From Convivina praedatoris (GTDB taxonomy: Bacteria; Bacillota; Bacilli; Lactobacillales; Lactobacillaceae): DNA of 64,000 bases. Below are positions 35,477-44,361 of the stretch, one piece after another. The notes under the pieces were generated by a model. That model saw nothing but the letters and a program-made list of their open reading frames with translations, had not been told where the DNA came from and did no database searches. Where the stretch lies: the NCBI RefSeq assembly GCF_933208505.1, contig NZ_CAKOEU010000006.1. The stretch is one strand, 5' to 3'. Position 1 is the first letter of the stretch. Every line of letters begins with the position of its first letter. Both the position numbers and the translations under genes were made by a program.

Positions 35477-36073
35477 TTACCAAGGCAATAACCAAACTAA
35501 TAATAAAATCAGCGTATATTGCAATAAATACAAACCTAAGCCACCAATATTACGCGGGTTCAAGTTAACCCCAAAGCGAATCGAACTTCCCTTATGACTT
35601 GGCACTCGCTGTAGCCATAACGGCTCTGGATATTGGGGCCGAATTAATAAATAATTATTAACCATTGGTACAAAAATCATCAATAGAAACAAAAACGTCA
35701 GTAAGCAGCGCAGCCACAATGCTCCCTGCCATTTGAATATGAAATTAGCTATTATGAGGCCGATTAAGCTCACCAGCGTCGCCAAGCTAATAGCCTGCAT
35801 AACATTGCTAATCCGCTGTTTGCTGGCCTGCAAATCTTGTGCCTCCTGCTTAAATTCTTCCAAAATACGCGGATCCTGTTTTAATAAGTTATCCAATGAA
35901 AGTTGATACATTTCACTGATTTTAATAATACTCACTAAGTCCGGCATCCGCTGGTTATTTTCCCAATACGAAATAGCCTGTCGACTAAGATGTAAATGTT
36001 GTGCTAAAGCTTCCTGGGTCATCCCCCGCTCTACTCGCCGGCTCTTAATAATTTCGCCAATTGATTGTGACAT
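35477..36073 (-). CDS. XRE-family regulator with C-terminal membrane helices
   Basis: 198 residues. Residues 3-60 form a Cro/CI helix-turn-helix (SRRVERGMTQEALAQHLHLSRQAISYWENNQRMPDL). A linker and then three hydrophobic helices (about 95-120, 125-145 and 180-198) follow. Membrane-tethered XRE regulators of this layout are common in lactobacilli and respond to unknown signals. ATG 36073 is preceded by GGAG. A longer frame has no ribosome site. Confidence 0.85.
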   Translation of the reverse strand: MSQSIGEIIKSRRVERGMTQEALAQHLHLSRQAISYWENNQRMPDLVSIIKISEMYQLSLDNLLKQDPRILEEFKQEAQDLQASKQRISNVMQAISLATLVSLIGLIIANFIFKWQGALWLRCLLTFLFLLMIFVPMVNNYLLIRPQYPEPLWLQRVPSHKGSSIRFGVNLNPRNIGGLGLYLLQYTLILLLVWLLPW

Positions 36074-36173
36074 ATCGGTCACTCCTTTCATAAGTTCATT
36101 TTTATTATGATAATTAGCGCTAAATTTTGCTGTCACAATCCGTTGCAACGGTGATATTCTAACCTTTTCCAAT

Positions 36174-36196
36174 AAAAAAAGTCCGTAAACGGACTT
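36174..36196 (-). terminator. Terminator of rbsK
   Basis: Minus-strand stem AAGTCCGT/ACGGACTT with TT loop and T7. Confidence 0.85.
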
Positions 36197-36213
36197 AAAT
36201 CGAATGCAGTAAA

Positions 36214-37152
36214 TTAATCTCGATGTGCCTCTAAAACAACTCGGACTTCATCTTCAACTGGGATACTACCTTGGGCACCCGGACGACTAACCGTTACTGA
36301 AGAGGCAGCAGCACCATAGGTCATGGCTTCAACCAAATTATCCAAGGTCGGATTTAGCCGTGTTACCAATGCCCCAATGAAGGTATCACCGGCTGCGGTC
36401 GTATCAACAGCATGGGTTTTAAAGGCGGGCACGATGTCGCATTGACCTTCTTTATTCATATAAAAGGAACCTTGCGACCCTAAAGTAATAATAACCGTTT
36501 TTAGACCACGCTCGGCATAGTATTTAGCATTGGCTTCCATTGAAGCACGGTCGCTAATTTCAATGCCAGTCAATAGGTAACTCTCATGCTCGTTAGGAGC
36601 AATGATGTCAGTCAAAGCTAGCAACTCTTCGGGCAAACCACCCTTTTCTGGCATAGGAGCTGGATTCAAAACCGTGATTACCCCATGCTGACGGGCAATC
36701 TTAAAGGCTTCAATCGTGGTGGCAATTGGTGTCTCCAACTGGGCAACCACAAAGGCTGATTCAGTAATTGCTTGTTCTTGAGCGTGAACATCTTCCACCG
36801 ATAGTTCTGCATTAGCACCAGCATAAATATAAATAATATTATCACCAGTTTCCTCTGAAACCGTGATATAAGCTTGCCCGGTCTGACTTTCTTCAGAAAT
36901 TACCACACAACTGGTATCCAAATTAGGACTTTTCATATTTTTTTCAATATCAAATTCAGGTCCAACCTTGGTAATCATGTGAGTCGTTGCACCGGAACGA
37001 GCTGCAGCTACCCCTTGATTCAGTCCCTTACCACCCATCATGGTTACCACATGTTGGTCAGTAGTTAAGGTTTCCCCGCTGGTCGCAAAACGCGGTACTT
37101 TTACAACTCGATCAATATTTGTTGATCCTAAAATGGTCACTATCTTAGGCAT
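36214..37152 (-). CDS. rbsK: Ribokinase
   Basis: PfkB-family sugar kinase making ribose-5-phosphate from ribose. The 312 residues show the N-terminal GSTNIDRVVKVPRFATSGET, glycine-rich MMGGKGLNQGVAAARSGA and the C-terminal anion hole/catalytic DTTAAGDTFIGAL. It is divergent from rpiA, which uses the product, so the pair forms a pentose salvage module. No ribose transporter is adjacent. Confidence 0.92.
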   Translation of the reverse strand: MPKIVTILGSTNIDRVVKVPRFATSGETLTTDQHVVTMMGGKGLNQGVAAARSGATTHMITKVGPEFDIEKNMKSPNLDTSCVVISEESQTGQAYITVSEETGDNIIYIYAGANAELSVEDVHAQEQAITESAFVVAQLETPIATTIEAFKIARQHGVITVLNPAPMPEKGGLPEELLALTDIIAPNEHESYLLTGIEISDRASMEANAKYYAERGLKTVIITLGSQGSFYMNKEGQCDIVPAFKTHAVDTTAAGDTFIGALVTRLNPTLDNLVEAMTYGAAASSVTVSRPGAQGSIPVEDEVRVVLEAHRD

Positions 37153-37205
37153 GCAATTGCCTCCTTGATTAATTTCTGCTTGTGAAAAATAATTTTAACA
37201 GCTTT

Positions 37206-37211
37206 ATTATA
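37206..37211 (-). promoter_or_regulatory. rbsK extended -10
   Basis: Minus-strand TGATATAAT (TGn-extended -10), 54 bp before the rbsK start. No strong -35. Confidence 0.45.
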
Positions 37212-37286
37212 TCAAATTAGCCATTATCCAGCTATCAGACAGCAGTGACTTGTACAGCTAGTATGGTCATATTTTCACTTAATTTC

Positions 37287-37295
37287 TGCTATACT
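37287..37295 (+). promoter_or_regulatory. rpiA extended -10
   Basis: TGCTATACT (TGn-extended -10), 39 bp before the rpiA start. -35 weak. Confidence 0.5.
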
Positions 37296-37333
37296 GTCAA
37301 AGTAAACTACCATCAATGGGGGACTTTTTAAAA

Positions 37334-37981
37334 ATGGATAATGGCAAATTAGCAGCAGCCAAACAAGCATTGGATTATATGCCAAACCAAGGTGTCATCG
37401 GACTCGGATCAGGATCAACCGCTTCAATATTTATTGAATTGTTAGCTCAAAAAGTTCAAGCAGAACAACTAGATATCATTTGTGTAGCAACCTCAACCCA
37501 ATCACAAAAACTAGGTGCCCAGCTAGGGCTCAACGTGGTTGATATTGATGAAGTGGAGCGGATTGATATTACCGTTGACGGTGCTGATGAAGTTGATCCC
37601 GATTTAAACGGCATTAAGGGGGGCGGAGCCGCATTATTGTTTGAAAAAATTGTGGCCTTAAACTCTGATCGGAATATTTGGGTCGTTGATCCCAGCAAAG
37701 AACACGAGCGCTTGGGTCAGTTCAAACTACCCATCGAAGTCATTAAGTTTGGTTCTCACCATCTCTATCGCCACTTTGAAAAGTTGGGCCTATCCCCAAG
37801 CTATCGTCAAACCAATGGAGAATACCTACTAACCGATTCCAACAACTACATCATCGATGTTGATGTTAGCGGAATTGACGATTTAACAGCGCTAGCAACT
37901 CAATTAGACCAATTAACTGGCGTGGTTGAACACGGTCTCTTCTTAAACATTTGCGATGAACTAATCGTAGGCGGTCAATAA
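37334..37981 (+). CDS. rpiA: Ribose-5-phosphate isomerase A
   Basis: Interconverts ribose-5-phosphate and ribulose-5-phosphate in the pentose/phosphoketolase pathway. 215 residues with GLGSGSTASIF (phosphate loop), DGADEVDPDLNGIKGGGAALLFEK (catalytic Asp/Glu/Lys region) and the C-terminal GVVEHGLF. I start at the second in-frame ATG (37334), 10 bases after GGGGGA. The first ATG at 37316 has no ribosome site. Confidence 0.95.
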   Translation: MDNGKLAAAKQALDYMPNQGVIGLGSGSTASIFIELLAQKVQAEQLDIICVATSTQSQKLGAQLGLNVVDIDEVERIDITVDGADEVDPDLNGIKGGGAALLFEKIVALNSDRNIWVVDPSKEHERLGQFKLPIEVIKFGSHHLYRHFEKLGLSPSYRQTNGEYLLTDSNNYIIDVDVSGIDDLTALATQLDQLTGVVEHGLFLNICDELIVGGQ

Positions 37982-38032
37982 ACCACCTAACCTTTTAGGC
38001 CTATATTTTAAAAAATAAGATTGGATTATCTC

Positions 38033-38527
38033 ATGATTTCAATGACAACAGCATTTAAAAACTATTGGAAAAATTACTTTAATTTCAGTGGAGATGCCAC
38101 TCGTGCTGAGTATTGGTGGATGGTGATTTGGAGTTTCCTCTTTACCATCTTTTGGTCAGCAGCTGGAACCGCAGTGGCCTATCATCATACTAGCGCCGCT
38201 AAAAAATTGATTAGCGCCACCGACTACACCCGACTCAACTTACCTCCAGCCGTCATGGCTTGGATGGGCATCACCGTCTTTGTTGGTTTACTACTAGTCA
38301 TCCCTTCCCTAAGCTTGGAAGTTCGACGCTTACACAACACTGGCCTGGCGTCATTTTGGGTCTGGCTATTAGTCTTAGCTGACTTATCAACTAAAATTGC
38401 GACCGAATTTGTCAATAGCATGCCTTTAACCATCGCGACGGCCGTTTTATCACTAATTATTTTCATCTTGATTTTGATACCATCTAATTTCTTTGAATAT
38501 GCCCACATCATTGGCCGTGATCGATAA
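38033..38527 (+). CDS. DUF805 integral membrane protein
   Basis: About 164 residues with the DUF805 hallmark near the N-terminus, NYFNFSGDATRAEYWW, and four hydrophobic segments. Another hallmark, SLEVRRLHNTGLASFW, is in the middle loop. Function unknown. It lies 51 bp after rpiA on the same strand and could be cotranscribed. The ribosome site is weak. A second ATG at 38042 is possible. Confidence 0.8.
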   Translation: MISMTTAFKNYWKNYFNFSGDATRAEYWWMVIWSFLFTIFWSAAGTAVAYHHTSAAKKLISATDYTRLNLPPAVMAWMGITVFVGLLLVIPSLSLEVRRLHNTGLASFWVWLLVLADLSTKIATEFVNSMPLTIATAVLSLIIFILILIPSNFFEYAHIIGRDR

Positions 38528-38535
38528 TAAAAACC

Positions 38536-38594
38536 AAAAATGCTATGAACCCCGAGATTTAATTCCAACAAACTTCGGCGTTCATAGCATTTTT
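38536..38594. terminator. Large bidirectional terminator
   Basis: The 15-bp stem AAAAATGCTATGAAC/GTTCATAGCATTTTT encloses a smaller CCGAG/CTTCGG hairpin. It separates convergent genes. Confidence 0.85.
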
Positions 38595-38600
38595 AGTGAC

Positions 38601-38756
38601 TTAATTTTTTGAAAATAGACAGTAGACCGATTCCACTAACATTCCAATGGACATCAGGTACATGGCATTCATTCCCTGATTATTCATCAACAAATATAAG
38701 GTATACACCCACAGCAAGGCCAAAATGGCATGTAAAATTTTATTAAATTTCATCAT
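38601..38756 (-). CDS. 51-codon membrane peptide
   Basis: A frame starting MMKFNKILHAILALLWVYTL with a perfect GAGGAGG ribosome site 4-8 bases upstream. It contains two short hydrophobic segments (residues 5-24 and 30-48) and ends at a bidirectional terminator. The layout (own ribosome site, own terminator) supports a real gene. I do not recognise a family. Confidence 0.65.
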   Translation of the reverse strand: MMKFNKILHAILALLWVYTLYLLMNNQGMNAMYLMSIGMLVESVYCLFSKN

Positions 38757-38842
38757 TTCCTCCTCTCACTAAGATAAATGATAGCACAAGCATTTATTCA
38801 ACCCAAACTGTTGTATACTACAGGCGTAGAAGGAGGAGAATT

Positions 38843-40393
38843 ATGTCAACAAAATCTACACCAATTTATGATAAGTACTTTTTCAATGAGAGTGCCTACG
38901 ACTATCACGATGGCGGCTATGTACCCCTGGAAGTTTACGATTCACCGGCAGTGCCCCTGAATATTCCAGCACTACTCAAGCCAGATAGAGAGACCGATAC
39001 TGACGTCTGGATGACAGTCCACGCTCAACCGGGAGAAACCCAAATTTTGCCGGGTGAAAAGACCAAAACCTGGGGGTATAACCAGAGTTTATTGGGGCAA
39101 ACTATTGTCTTTCGTAGCGGGAAAACCTACCACGTTACGCTAAAGAACAGTCTACCTGAATTGACTACCTTCCATTGGCATGGCTTGGATGTCCCCGGTC
39201 CCTTTATTGATGGTGGCTGTCATGCCCCAATTTATCCTGGTCAACCCAAAGAAATCACTTTTAAAGTTGATCAACCAGCTGCAACAACCTGGTTGCACGC
39301 CCATCCTTGTCCTTTAACCGGCTGGGATGTTTGGCATGGTTTGGCTGCCATGGTTTATGTCAAAGATGCCCATGAGGACAGTCTACCATTACCTCGTAAT
39401 TATGGTGTCGATGACATTCCCGTTGTTTTACAGGATCGTCGTTTCCACGAGGATAACCAGTGGAATTATGACGCTGATTATGATCCTGATGGTACCGCTG
39501 GACCAACGGCCTTGATTAATGGAACGGTTAATCCGGTGTTTGACGTGACTACCCAAAAATTACGTTTACGGTTCTTAGATGGTGCTAACCGGCGTGAATG
39601 GCGCTTGCACCTCTCAGATGATTTGATTATGACCCAAATTGCTTCGGACGGTGGTTTATTGCCCGAACCAGTTAAATTAACCAAATTAATGATTACTTGT
39701 GCTGAACGAGCTGAAGTTATTTTGGACTTTAAAGATTATAAAGCCGGTGACCAAGTTGTCCTCTATTCGGATGACACACCGATTTTAACCTTTAATATTA
39801 AGGACTTTGCTCCTGACAATACCGTTTTGCCGGATCAATTAGCTGAAATCACTTATCCTGATGTTGATCCAAATGCCAATATTCACCAAGTAGTTCTGGC
39901 TGGAACCGATGAAGAAATCACCATTAACGGTCGTAAATTTGGCATGATGCGGATTGATGACCGCCAGCAATTAGGCGTCACTGAGTACTGGGATATTACC
40001 AATACCAATGATTGCTGCGGTGGTATGTTGCACCCTTACCACATGCACGGTGGCTCTTTCCAAATTGTTTCTCGTAATGGTCAAGCACCTTATCCCAACG
40101 AAATGGGTTATAAGGATACGGTCAGTGTCAATCCTGGTGAAACTGTCCGGATTAAAATGCGCTTTAATTATGCTGGAGTCTTCATGTATCACTGCCACAT
40201 CATTGAACACGAAGATGGTGGTATGATGGCTCAAATGCAAGTTTGGACACCAGATGATCCTCATAAGAAGTATGATTTGATGGAGATGGATACCCTCATG
40301 AATGCTTTGGCCGACGAACGAGGCTGCAAAGTTGATGAATTAGTAATTAAGAGCCTAGATTCCTACAAGAAGATGGGCATGGATATGTGTTAA
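38843..40393 (+). CDS. Multicopper oxidase (SufI/CotA-like)
   Basis: 516 residues with three cupredoxin domains and all four copper motifs: HWHGLDVPG near residue 111, HAHPCP near 152, HPYHMHGG near 396 and HCHIIEHEDGGM near 449, the last with the type 1 Cys, His and Met ligands. No signal peptide is visible, so it is probably cytoplasmic. Laccase-like enzymes of this type in lactic acid bacteria have been linked to phenol or biogenic-amine oxidation and copper tolerance. The substrate here is unknown. AAGGAGGAG precedes the ATG. Confidence 0.93.
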   Translation: MSTKSTPIYDKYFFNESAYDYHDGGYVPLEVYDSPAVPLNIPALLKPDRETDTDVWMTVHAQPGETQILPGEKTKTWGYNQSLLGQTIVFRSGKTYHVTLKNSLPELTTFHWHGLDVPGPFIDGGCHAPIYPGQPKEITFKVDQPAATTWLHAHPCPLTGWDVWHGLAAMVYVKDAHEDSLPLPRNYGVDDIPVVLQDRRFHEDNQWNYDADYDPDGTAGPTALINGTVNPVFDVTTQKLRLRFLDGANRREWRLHLSDDLIMTQIASDGGLLPEPVKLTKLMITCAERAEVILDFKDYKAGDQVVLYSDDTPILTFNIKDFAPDNTVLPDQLAEITYPDVDPNANIHQVVLAGTDEEITINGRKFGMMRIDDRQQLGVTEYWDITNTNDCCGGMLHPYHMHGGSFQIVSRNGQAPYPNEMGYKDTVSVNPGETVRIKMRFNYAGVFMYHCHIIEHEDGGMMAQMQVWTPDDPHKKYDLMEMDTLMNALADERGCKVDELVIKSLDSYKKMGMDMC

Positions 40394-40419
40394 GACATGA
40401 ATTGATTTCTTAATATTAT

Positions 40420-40456
40420 AAAAAGGCACCCCAGCTAAGCTGGTGGTACCTTTTTA
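40420..40456. terminator. Terminator after the multicopper oxidase
   Basis: Imperfect hairpin with AAAAAGG..ACC arms pairing GGT..CCTTTTT around AGCTAAGCT, ending in T5 on the plus strand. Confidence 0.75.
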
Positions 40457-40459
40457 TGT

Positions 40460-40816
40460 TCAATGTAATAGCAATAATAACGTCACGACCATGGCTAGTC
40501 CGGCTTGTTTAAATACAATGCTTTTATTACCACTTGAAAAGCTACCATACAATGCCACGGCAATAATATAAATCATGATGGGTAATAACATACTAGGTAA
40601 AAGAAACATACTATAAATAATACCAATACCTAACAATCCATTGTAAATCCCTTGATTTTTAAATAACGTCTGGATATTCTTATCTGCCAACTTCTCAGAT
40701 GACATGTCAAAAACGCGGCCAGTCCTTTTTGATTGAGTCGCAAAAGTTTCCAGATACATAATATAAAAAAATTCAATCGCAACTACTATACTCAAAATAT
40801 TTATCAAATAAGTCAT
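40460..40816 (-). CDS. DUF1304 membrane protein
   Basis: 118 residues starting MTYLINILSIVVAIEFFYIMYLET, then the family-typical FATQSKRTGRVFDM and QGIYNGLLGIGI. There are four helices. AAAGGAT precedes the ATG at 40816. Function unknown. The reading frame is open upstream into the inverted hsdS fragment with no stop, so an in-frame hsdS-DUF1304 readthrough product is formally possible. Confidence 0.85.
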   Translation of the reverse strand: MTYLINILSIVVAIEFFYIMYLETFATQSKRTGRVFDMSSEKLADKNIQTLFKNQGIYNGLLGIGIIYSMFLLPSMLLPIMIYIIAVALYGSFSSGNKSIVFKQAGLAMVVTLLLLLH

Positions 40817-40869
40817 ATTTAACATCCTTTTTAAATTAAAAAATTTAACACTAATTATACAAGTTCCCG

Positions 40870-41430
40870 GGTTCAATAATCTACGCAACGTTTTTAATTC
40901 ACGCTGATTGACTGTGATCAGCTGTTCTAAGCGCAACAATAATTTAGATATTTGTTTTTGTTCAAGAACTCCTGGGAATTCAACCTCAAAATTAGAAAGT
41001 GAATTCCAACTAATACCAAAAATTTTTAAACCAGTACCATTTTTATATCCGAAGTGTTTAAACGAATCCGTATGTAACAAATAGTATAAAAATAAGCCAT
41101 CGGATAATTTGGGTTGTAGTGCAATTGTATGGAGGCCGGCAACCAATTTCTCTGATGGCAATTCAAGTATTATGCTTGGTTCAGCAATACCTTGATAATC
41201 TTCTGATGCATCAGCAACTACCAGATCTCCCATATGTAAATCTGAATAATCACCTGGTTTAATATTAGGTAAGTTTGTTTTACCATTTACAATATCAGCA
41301 ATACCAGTATGAATATCACCATAATGAATGTATCTATATCCTGTAACAGTTTGAGATTCAACATCACGTGAAAGCGAATAAGACTTTAATTTCGTTACAA
41401 TGTCACCTAACTTACGCTTTTGCCAAGCTA
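40870..41430 (-). pseudogene. Silent, inverted hsdS target-recognition cassette
   Basis: Minus-strand frame reading AWQKRKLGDIVTKLKSYS at its start and ending LLLRLEQLITVNQRELK, the same framing segments found around each TRD of the active hsdS. It has no start codon at the proper N-terminus (a stop lies about 11 codons upstream of AWQKRK) and lacks the second half. Repeat copies at 41414-41429 and 40901-40918 match those in hsdS in inverted orientation. It is a stored specificity domain rather than a decayed gene (inference). Confidence 0.85.
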
Positions 41431-41464
41431 TCAGATTTTCTACGTCCTTTACGCTCTATCTCTG

Positions 41465-41489
41465 TATAATTAAATCTAAATGGATTTAA
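41465..41489 (+). promoter_or_regulatory. hsdM promoter -10 and overlapping dyad
   Basis: -10 TATAAT (41465-41470) is immediately followed by the perfect 7-bp inverted repeat TTAAATC/GATTTAA (41470-41489), a possible operator. The -35 is poor. Confidence 0.5.
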
Positions 41490-41509
41490 AAAATAGGGGA
41501 TGATTAATC

Positions 41510-43123
41510 ATGGCGTTAAAAGCAACTGAACAAGCAATGATTTGGAAAACATTAAATGATACACGTGGAAAGATTGAACCAGCTGAATATAAAAACTATA
41601 TTTTCGGCATTATGTTCTACAAATTCTTATCTGAAAAAGCACAATCTTGGTTAAAAAGTATACCTGGTAATCAAGAATGGGCTGAAATTTGGGCGCAAAA
41701 CCCTGAAAAAGCTTCCGAATTTATGCAATCCAAAATCGGTTATAGTATCCGGCCTGGAGAGATGTTCTCTGATTGGGAATCAGATATTAACACCAGTAAT
41801 TTTAATATTTCTAATATCTCAGATTCGCTGGCCCACTTTAAGCAAAGTATCAGTCCTGATGCCAAAATTGAGTTTGAGGGTATTTTTGACGACATGGATC
41901 TTACTTCTAGTCGGCTAGGTAACAACGATCAAATGCGAACTGCCACGATGATTGATATGATCAGCCTCATGTCCCAAATCGAACTTAAAGATGATGCCGA
42001 TGTATTGGGTGACTTATATGAATACTTGATTGGTATGTTTGCAGCCAATTCCGGTGCCAAGGCCGGTGAATTTTATACGCCCCACCAAGTTTCCGATATT
42101 ATGGCCCAAATTTTAACCTATGGTCGCGAAGACATGAAAAACTATAGTCTCTATGATCCAGCCATGGGCTCTGGTTCTTTACTATTAACCACTGCTTCTT
42201 ATATGAAAAATGATCATGTCCGTGGTGCCATTAAATATTACGGTCAAGAATTAATCACAACAACCTTTAACCTGGCCCGGATGAACCTGATGATGCACGG
42301 CGTTGAATACAACGATATTAACCTCCGAAACGCTGATACTTTAAATAACGATTGGCCAGATGGAATCGTAGACGGCAGTGACAATCCGCGGATGTTTGAC
42401 GCCGTTATGGCTAACCCTCCCTACTCATTGAAATGGAATAATAAGGATCGGGAAGATGACCCTCGCTTCCGTGATGGTGTTGCTCCAGCTTCAAAAGCCG
42501 ATTATGCCTTTCTTCTCCACTCCCTATACCACCTAAAACAAGACGGTCGGATGGCGATTGTGTTACCCCACGGCGTACTATTCCGTGGGGCAGCCGAGGG
42601 AAAAATCCGCAAAAACTTACTAACAAATCGGAATATCACAGCGATCATTGGTTTACCAGAGAAGATTTTTACTAACACTGGTATTCCGACCATCATTATG
42701 GTGCTAGAAAAGAATCGTGAAAATGATGATGTGCTCTTCATTGATGCCTCAAAAGGCTTTGAAAAGCAGAAAAACAGTAACAAACTACGACCAGAAGATA
42801 TTGAAAAGATTGTCTCAACCTTTAAAAACTATAAAGAAGCTGTAGCCACTGGTACGACCATGGAAGACGTCGATAAGTATGCCCACGTTGCCTCAATGGA
42901 TGAAATTAAGGAAAACGATTTTAATTTAAACATTCCTCGCTATGTTGATACTTTTGAAGAGGAAGCACTAGTTGATGCCGAACAGCTTTTCAAAGATATG
43001 CAGGAATTAAATGCTGAGGAAAAAAAGCTTGAAAATGAGCTGAAAACCATGATGGCTGATCTAAATGGTACCGATGAAGAGAGCCAAAAGTACCTAGAAT
43101 TCCTAAAGGGGGTTCTAAAATGA
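41510..43123 (+). CDS. hsdM: Type I restriction-modification methyltransferase subunit HsdM
   Basis: N6-adenine methyltransferase subunit of a type I RM complex (M2S modifies, R2M2S also cuts). 537 residues. N-terminal HsdM_N helical domain (IWKTLNDTRGKIEPAEYKNYIFGIMFYKFLSEK), the SAM motif DPAMGSGSLLL near 218 and catalytic NPPYSLKW near 301. It overlaps hsdS by 4 bp (ATGA). It lies between inverted copies of the hsdS repeats, so it could itself be flipped by recombination. Confidence 0.96.
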   Translation: MALKATEQAMIWKTLNDTRGKIEPAEYKNYIFGIMFYKFLSEKAQSWLKSIPGNQEWAEIWAQNPEKASEFMQSKIGYSIRPGEMFSDWESDINTSNFNISNISDSLAHFKQSISPDAKIEFEGIFDDMDLTSSRLGNNDQMRTATMIDMISLMSQIELKDDADVLGDLYEYLIGMFAANSGAKAGEFYTPHQVSDIMAQILTYGREDMKNYSLYDPAMGSGSLLLTTASYMKNDHVRGAIKYYGQELITTTFNLARMNLMMHGVEYNDINLRNADTLNNDWPDGIVDGSDNPRMFDAVMANPPYSLKWNNKDREDDPRFRDGVAPASKADYAFLLHSLYHLKQDGRMAIVLPHGVLFRGAAEGKIRKNLLTNRNITAIIGLPEKIFTNTGIPTIIMVLEKNRENDDVLFIDASKGFEKQKNSNKLRPEDIEKIVSTFKNYKEAVATGTTMEDVDKYAHVASMDEIKENDFNLNIPRYVDTFEEEALVDAEQLFKDMQELNAEEKKLENELKTMMADLNGTDEESQKYLEFLKGVLK

Positions 43124-44361
43124 CGAATGTTCGTGATTCAGATAGGTCATATCCCCGAATTCGGTTCAATGGGTATAGCGATGCTTGGCAAAAGCGTAAG
43201 CTAGGGAATCTTGGTAGTACTTTTACTGGACTCTCAGGAAAAACAAAAGACGATTTTGGACACGGTGCTGGTCGATTCATAACTTATATGAATGTATGCT
43301 CCAATCCTATTACCAAAATAGAAGGTACAGAGGCCATTGAAATTGATAATAAACAACATCAGATAAAAAAGGGCGATGTATTTTTTACAACCTCTTCTGA
43401 AACACCTGAAGATGTTGGAATGTCTAGTGTTTGGACATTTAATACTCCTAATATATATTTAAATAGTTTTACGTTTGGATACCGACCTAATGTAAAATTT
43501 GATTTAAATTATTTAGCATTTATGTTGCGAAGCCCCTCTATACGAAAAAATTTTATGTTATTGGCACAGGGAGTCTCACGATTCAATATTTCAAAAACTA
43601 AAGCAATGGATATTGAAGTGCCAGTACCAGAAGTTGAAGAACAGAAAATGATTGGTGAGGTATTAGTAAGCATTAACAACCTCATCACAGTCAATCAGCG
43701 TAAAGTTGAAAAGTATCAAGCTCTGAAAAAAGCACTTTTACAAAGAATGTTCGTGTCAGGTGATAGTGATATACCCCAGATTCGGTTCAATGGGTATAGT
43801 GAAGCTTGGCAAAAGCGTGATCTCAAAGAGATGGGAAAAATATATACAGGGAATACGCCCCCCACAGCTAATGAGAGTAATTGGAGTACAAGTCAATCTG
43901 GACATATATGGGTCACTCCAACTGATATAGATAAATTAACCATTCACCAGTCATTTAAACACTTGACAGATGTTGGATGGTCTAAATCACGTAATGTTCC
44001 AGCTTATTCCGTTCTAATTACTTGTATAGCCTCCATTGGAAAAAATACTATTAATACCGTTCCTGTTGCATTTAATCAACAAATAAATGCCATTATTCCT
44101 GTACAACACGATTCTTTTTTTATACTTGCAGTTATGACAAGAGAAACAAATAGACTGAAGTCAATTGCTGGTCAAACAGCAACTGCAATGATAAATAAAA
44201 GTACTTTTGAAAAATTCAATATTATAGTTCCATCATTAATGGAACAAACCCAAATCGGCACCTTCTTCCAATCCATCAACAACCTCATCACAGTCAATCA
44301 GCGTAAGGTTGAAACTTACAAAGAGCTTAAAAAAGCTCTTTTACAGCAAATGTTCGTATAA
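43120..44361 (+). CDS. hsdS: Type I restriction specificity subunit HsdS (active, two TRDs)
   Basis: DNA-recognition subunit of 413 residues, with two target-recognition domains and conserved spacers. TRD1 lies between AWQKRKLGNLG (about residue 22) and INNLITVNQRKVEKY (about 187). TRD2 lies between AWQKRDLKEMG (about 229) and INNLITVNQRKVETY (about 388). The central helix LKKALLQRMFVSGDSDIPQIRFNGYSE and the C-terminal LKKALLQQMFV complete the two-fold pattern. The DNA copies of the framing segments are near-identical repeats, which suits recombination. Confidence 0.95.
   Translation: MTNVRDSDRSYPRIRFNGYSDAWQKRKLGNLGSTFTGLSGKTKDDFGHGAGRFITYMNVCSNPITKIEGTEAIEIDNKQHQIKKGDVFFTTSSETPEDVGMSSVWTFNTPNIYLNSFTFGYRPNVKFDLNYLAFMLRSPSIRKNFMLLAQGVSRFNISKTKAMDIEVPVPEVEEQKMIGEVLVSINNLITVNQRKVEKYQALKKALLQRMFVSGDSDIPQIRFNGYSEAWQKRDLKEMGKIYTGNTPPTANESNWSTSQSGHIWVTPTDIDKLTIHQSFKHLTDVGWSKSRNVPAYSVLITCIASIGKNTINTVPVAFNQQINAIIPVQHDSFFILAVMTRETNRLKSIAGQTATAMINKSTFEKFNIIVPSLMEQTQIGTFFQSINNLITVNQRKVETYKELKKALLQQMFV

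Noticed and set aside
38843..40393. Multicopper oxidase as a secreted protein
   Set aside because: No signal peptide or Tat motif at the N-terminus.
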